A DNA stretch of 64,000 bases, taken from an uncultured Holdemanella sp. (lineage in GTDB: Bacteria > Bacillota_I > Bacilli_A > Erysipelotrichales > Erysipelotrichaceae). The notes below the pieces were generated by a model. It saw only the letters and a list, made by a program, of their open reading frames with translations, had not been told where the DNA came from and did no database searches. The translations under genes and the position numbers were made by a program. Location: contig CAAEDN010000006.1 in assembly GCA_900754615.1 (NCBI GenBank), forward strand, positions 11,438 to 75,437, read 5' to 3'. Shown piece after piece: positions 62,738-64,000 of the stretch. The number at the start of each line of letters is the position of its first letter. The stretch's first letter is position 1.

Positions 62738-63689
62738 TGTAGATCCATTGACAGTTTCCCGTAATCTTTACATCTCCACTATTCGCATCAACAAATACAG
62801 ATTCCCCTTTATTTACATTTAAAGTGACTCCATCATTTTCAATTGTAGCACTACCTTCAATCAACAAAATTGACCCAAAGCTTTCCTCATCCACATGAAT
62901 CGTTGTTGTTCCATTTAGTGTAGATTCATAAGTTGTAAAATATTCACAAGATGCCAAGCGTACTGTATCACAATCTCCAACCTTTTCTTCAGGACCACAA
63001 GGTTTAAAATCGGATTCAATTGGAGTCAAGTTTGAAACATCAATTGCCTTTTTAATATGTAATTCACGAGGTTTTCCATCTTTTCCTACACGACCAAAAT
63101 CATATACACGATACGTTGTATTTGAGTTTTGTTGAATTTCACAAATTTGAATTCCTGCACCAATCGCATGGATTGTACCAGATTTAATAAAGAAAACATC
63201 TCCCTTGTGAACTGGGACAGCCTTCAACACTTCTAATAATGTATTATCTTGAATTCGACGTTCAAATTCTTCTTTTGTGATTTTTCTATTTACCCCAAAA
63301 TATAAGAATGAATCTGGTTCACAATCTAAAATATACCACATTTCAGTCTTACCATATTCATGTTCAACACGAAGCGCATATTCATTATCAGGGTGTACCT
63401 GAATCGATAATGGTTGTTTTGCATCAATAAATTTAATCAGGATTGGAAAAAACTCAAATGTGTTTCCCTTTGTTCCTAAAACACCCTTGCCTTTTTTCTC
63501 TAAATATTCAGGAAAAGACAAACCTTCATATTCTCCACTTTCAACAATACTTGGTCCATCTGGATGAACAGACAATTCCCAACTTTCTGCAACTGGATCC
63601 ATATCTGTCTTTTTACCATACTTTTCTTTTAATTTCGTCCCACCCCACAGGTAATCTTTAAAAGCAGGATTTAATTTAATAATTGACAT
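62727..63689 (-). CDS. manA: Mannose-6-phosphate isomerase, type I
   Basis: 320 aa, the length of Bacillota ManA. Zinc-site region PLSIQVHPDNEYAL with EYGKTEMWYIL, then GDVFFIKSGTIHAIGAG, and a C-terminal cupin. It converts mannose-6-phosphate and fructose-6-phosphate. GAGGT lies 8 nt before the ATG. A near-consensus promoter is upstream (63714-63742). mutY and luxS downstream may be partly co-transcribed. Confidence 0.94.
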   Translation of the reverse strand: MSIIKLNPAFKDYLWGGTKLKEKYGKKTDMDPVAESWELSVHPDGPSIVESGEYEGLSFPEYLEKKGKGVLGTKGNTFEFFPILIKFIDAKQPLSIQVHPDNEYALRVEHEYGKTEMWYILDCEPDSFLYFGVNRKITKEEFERRIQDNTLLEVLKAVPVHKGDVFFIKSGTIHAIGAGIQICEIQQNSNTTYRVYDFGRVGKDGKPRELHIKKAIDVSNLTPIESDFKPCGPEEKVGDCDTVRLASCEYFTTYESTLNGTTTIHVDEESFGSILLIEGSATIENDGVTLNVNKGESVFVDANSGDVKITGNCQWIYSRV

Positions 63690-64000
63690 TTTATGTACCT
63701 CTTTTCTAAATTCATTATAAACAGATGATTATCAATTGTCCACTGAGAACCTAACCTCAACATAGGTCTAAATCATGTCTTTATCCGCATCTCAGAATCG
63801 AGTTTCATACAGTTTTCAGGTTTAAGAACTCTTTATCCATCAAAAAAATAGACATTGTTTTCTAGAAAAGATGCTCATTTTGATAATGTCACATAATTCA
63901 ATCTGATTTCACAACATTTACCAAAGTTATACTAAATTTATAACAACATGGAATGGTATTCTATAAATGTCTTAAAGATAAGACAAATGAATATAGAAAA
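63690..64000. other. Intergenic region holding the manA promoter
   Basis: The minus-strand promoter of manA is TGGACA (63737-63742), 17 bp, TATAAT (63714-63719). Beyond about 63745 I see no gene, RNA or clear repeat on either strand up to the window edge; the DNA is AT-rich and could belong to the control region of a gene outside. Confidence 0.65.

Overview
The window reads as chromosome of a low-GC Gram-positive bacterium. Supporting signs are AT-rich intergenic DNA, strong AGGAGG-type ribosome binding sites, CsoR/CopA, KtrAB, LuxS, PrfB with a programmed frameshift, and a PotCD fusion. The gene style resembles Erysipelotrichia or related gut Bacillota; that placement is inference from family resemblance only. 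I saw no rRNA, tRNA, prophage or intact insertion sequence.

Layout. 1-1445: 3'-truncated AAA-ATPase with an N-terminal helix-turn-helix. 1591-2757: MarR regulator plus membrane protein. 2854-5637: membrane HD-GYP/GGDEF cyclic-di-GMP protein. 5673-11602: possible defence-like cluster (HNH nuclease and Ser-rich membrane protein, divergent from a PLD-helicase and a Nudix hydrolase). 11723-12045: type-I-toxin-like locus. 12443-15511: copper operon csoR-copA with a nested copZ-like start. 15933-20803: KdpDE-like two-component system divergent from ktrBA. 21248-22677: DUF4143 ATPase with a 33-bp-period repeat array. 22709-24753: FMN 2-hydroxyacid dehydrogenase with an EutH-like permease. 24804-29661: polyamine transport operon and its cupin regulator. 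31078-33576: Tet(M)-like GTPase fused to a NYN/Rae1-type nuclease. 34571-34922: second toxin-like locus. 35806-37238: second DUF4143 ATPase with a 32-bp-period array. 37240-40912: CydDC-like exporter with a YgbA-family gene. 40963-50557: cyclophilin, MalQ, SNF2 helicase, Phe synthesis pair and a DUF234-type ATPase. 50645-57581: PepF and a tightly packed six-gene operon. 57659-63689: prfB, secA, luxS, mutY, manA.

The most unusual feature is shared by four unrelated-looking loci. Each gene for an AAA ATPase fused to a nuclease-like C-terminus (1445, 22540, 37101 and 50557, all on the minus strand) has its own private repeat DNA directly upstream. The two DUF4143 genes carry four direct copies each, at exactly 33 bp and exactly 32 bp period. 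The first gene has two copies 32 bp apart, one of them inside a 19-bp palindrome. The fourth has an inverted repeat whose arms start 32 bp apart. The repeat sequences differ between loci but sit in the same place relative to the promoter, which suggests self-recognition or autoregulation by each ATPase.

Other points of interest: the GTPase-nuclease fusion, an in-frame SD and start inside copA that would yield a stand-alone copper chaperone, two surface-protein-type Ig-like repeats inserted in the TOBE domain of cytosolic PotA, two toxin-like loci sharing a promoter module, 11-bp-period operator repeats linking the KdpDE-like system with ktrBA and a small ORF, and several genes that appear to be leaderless.
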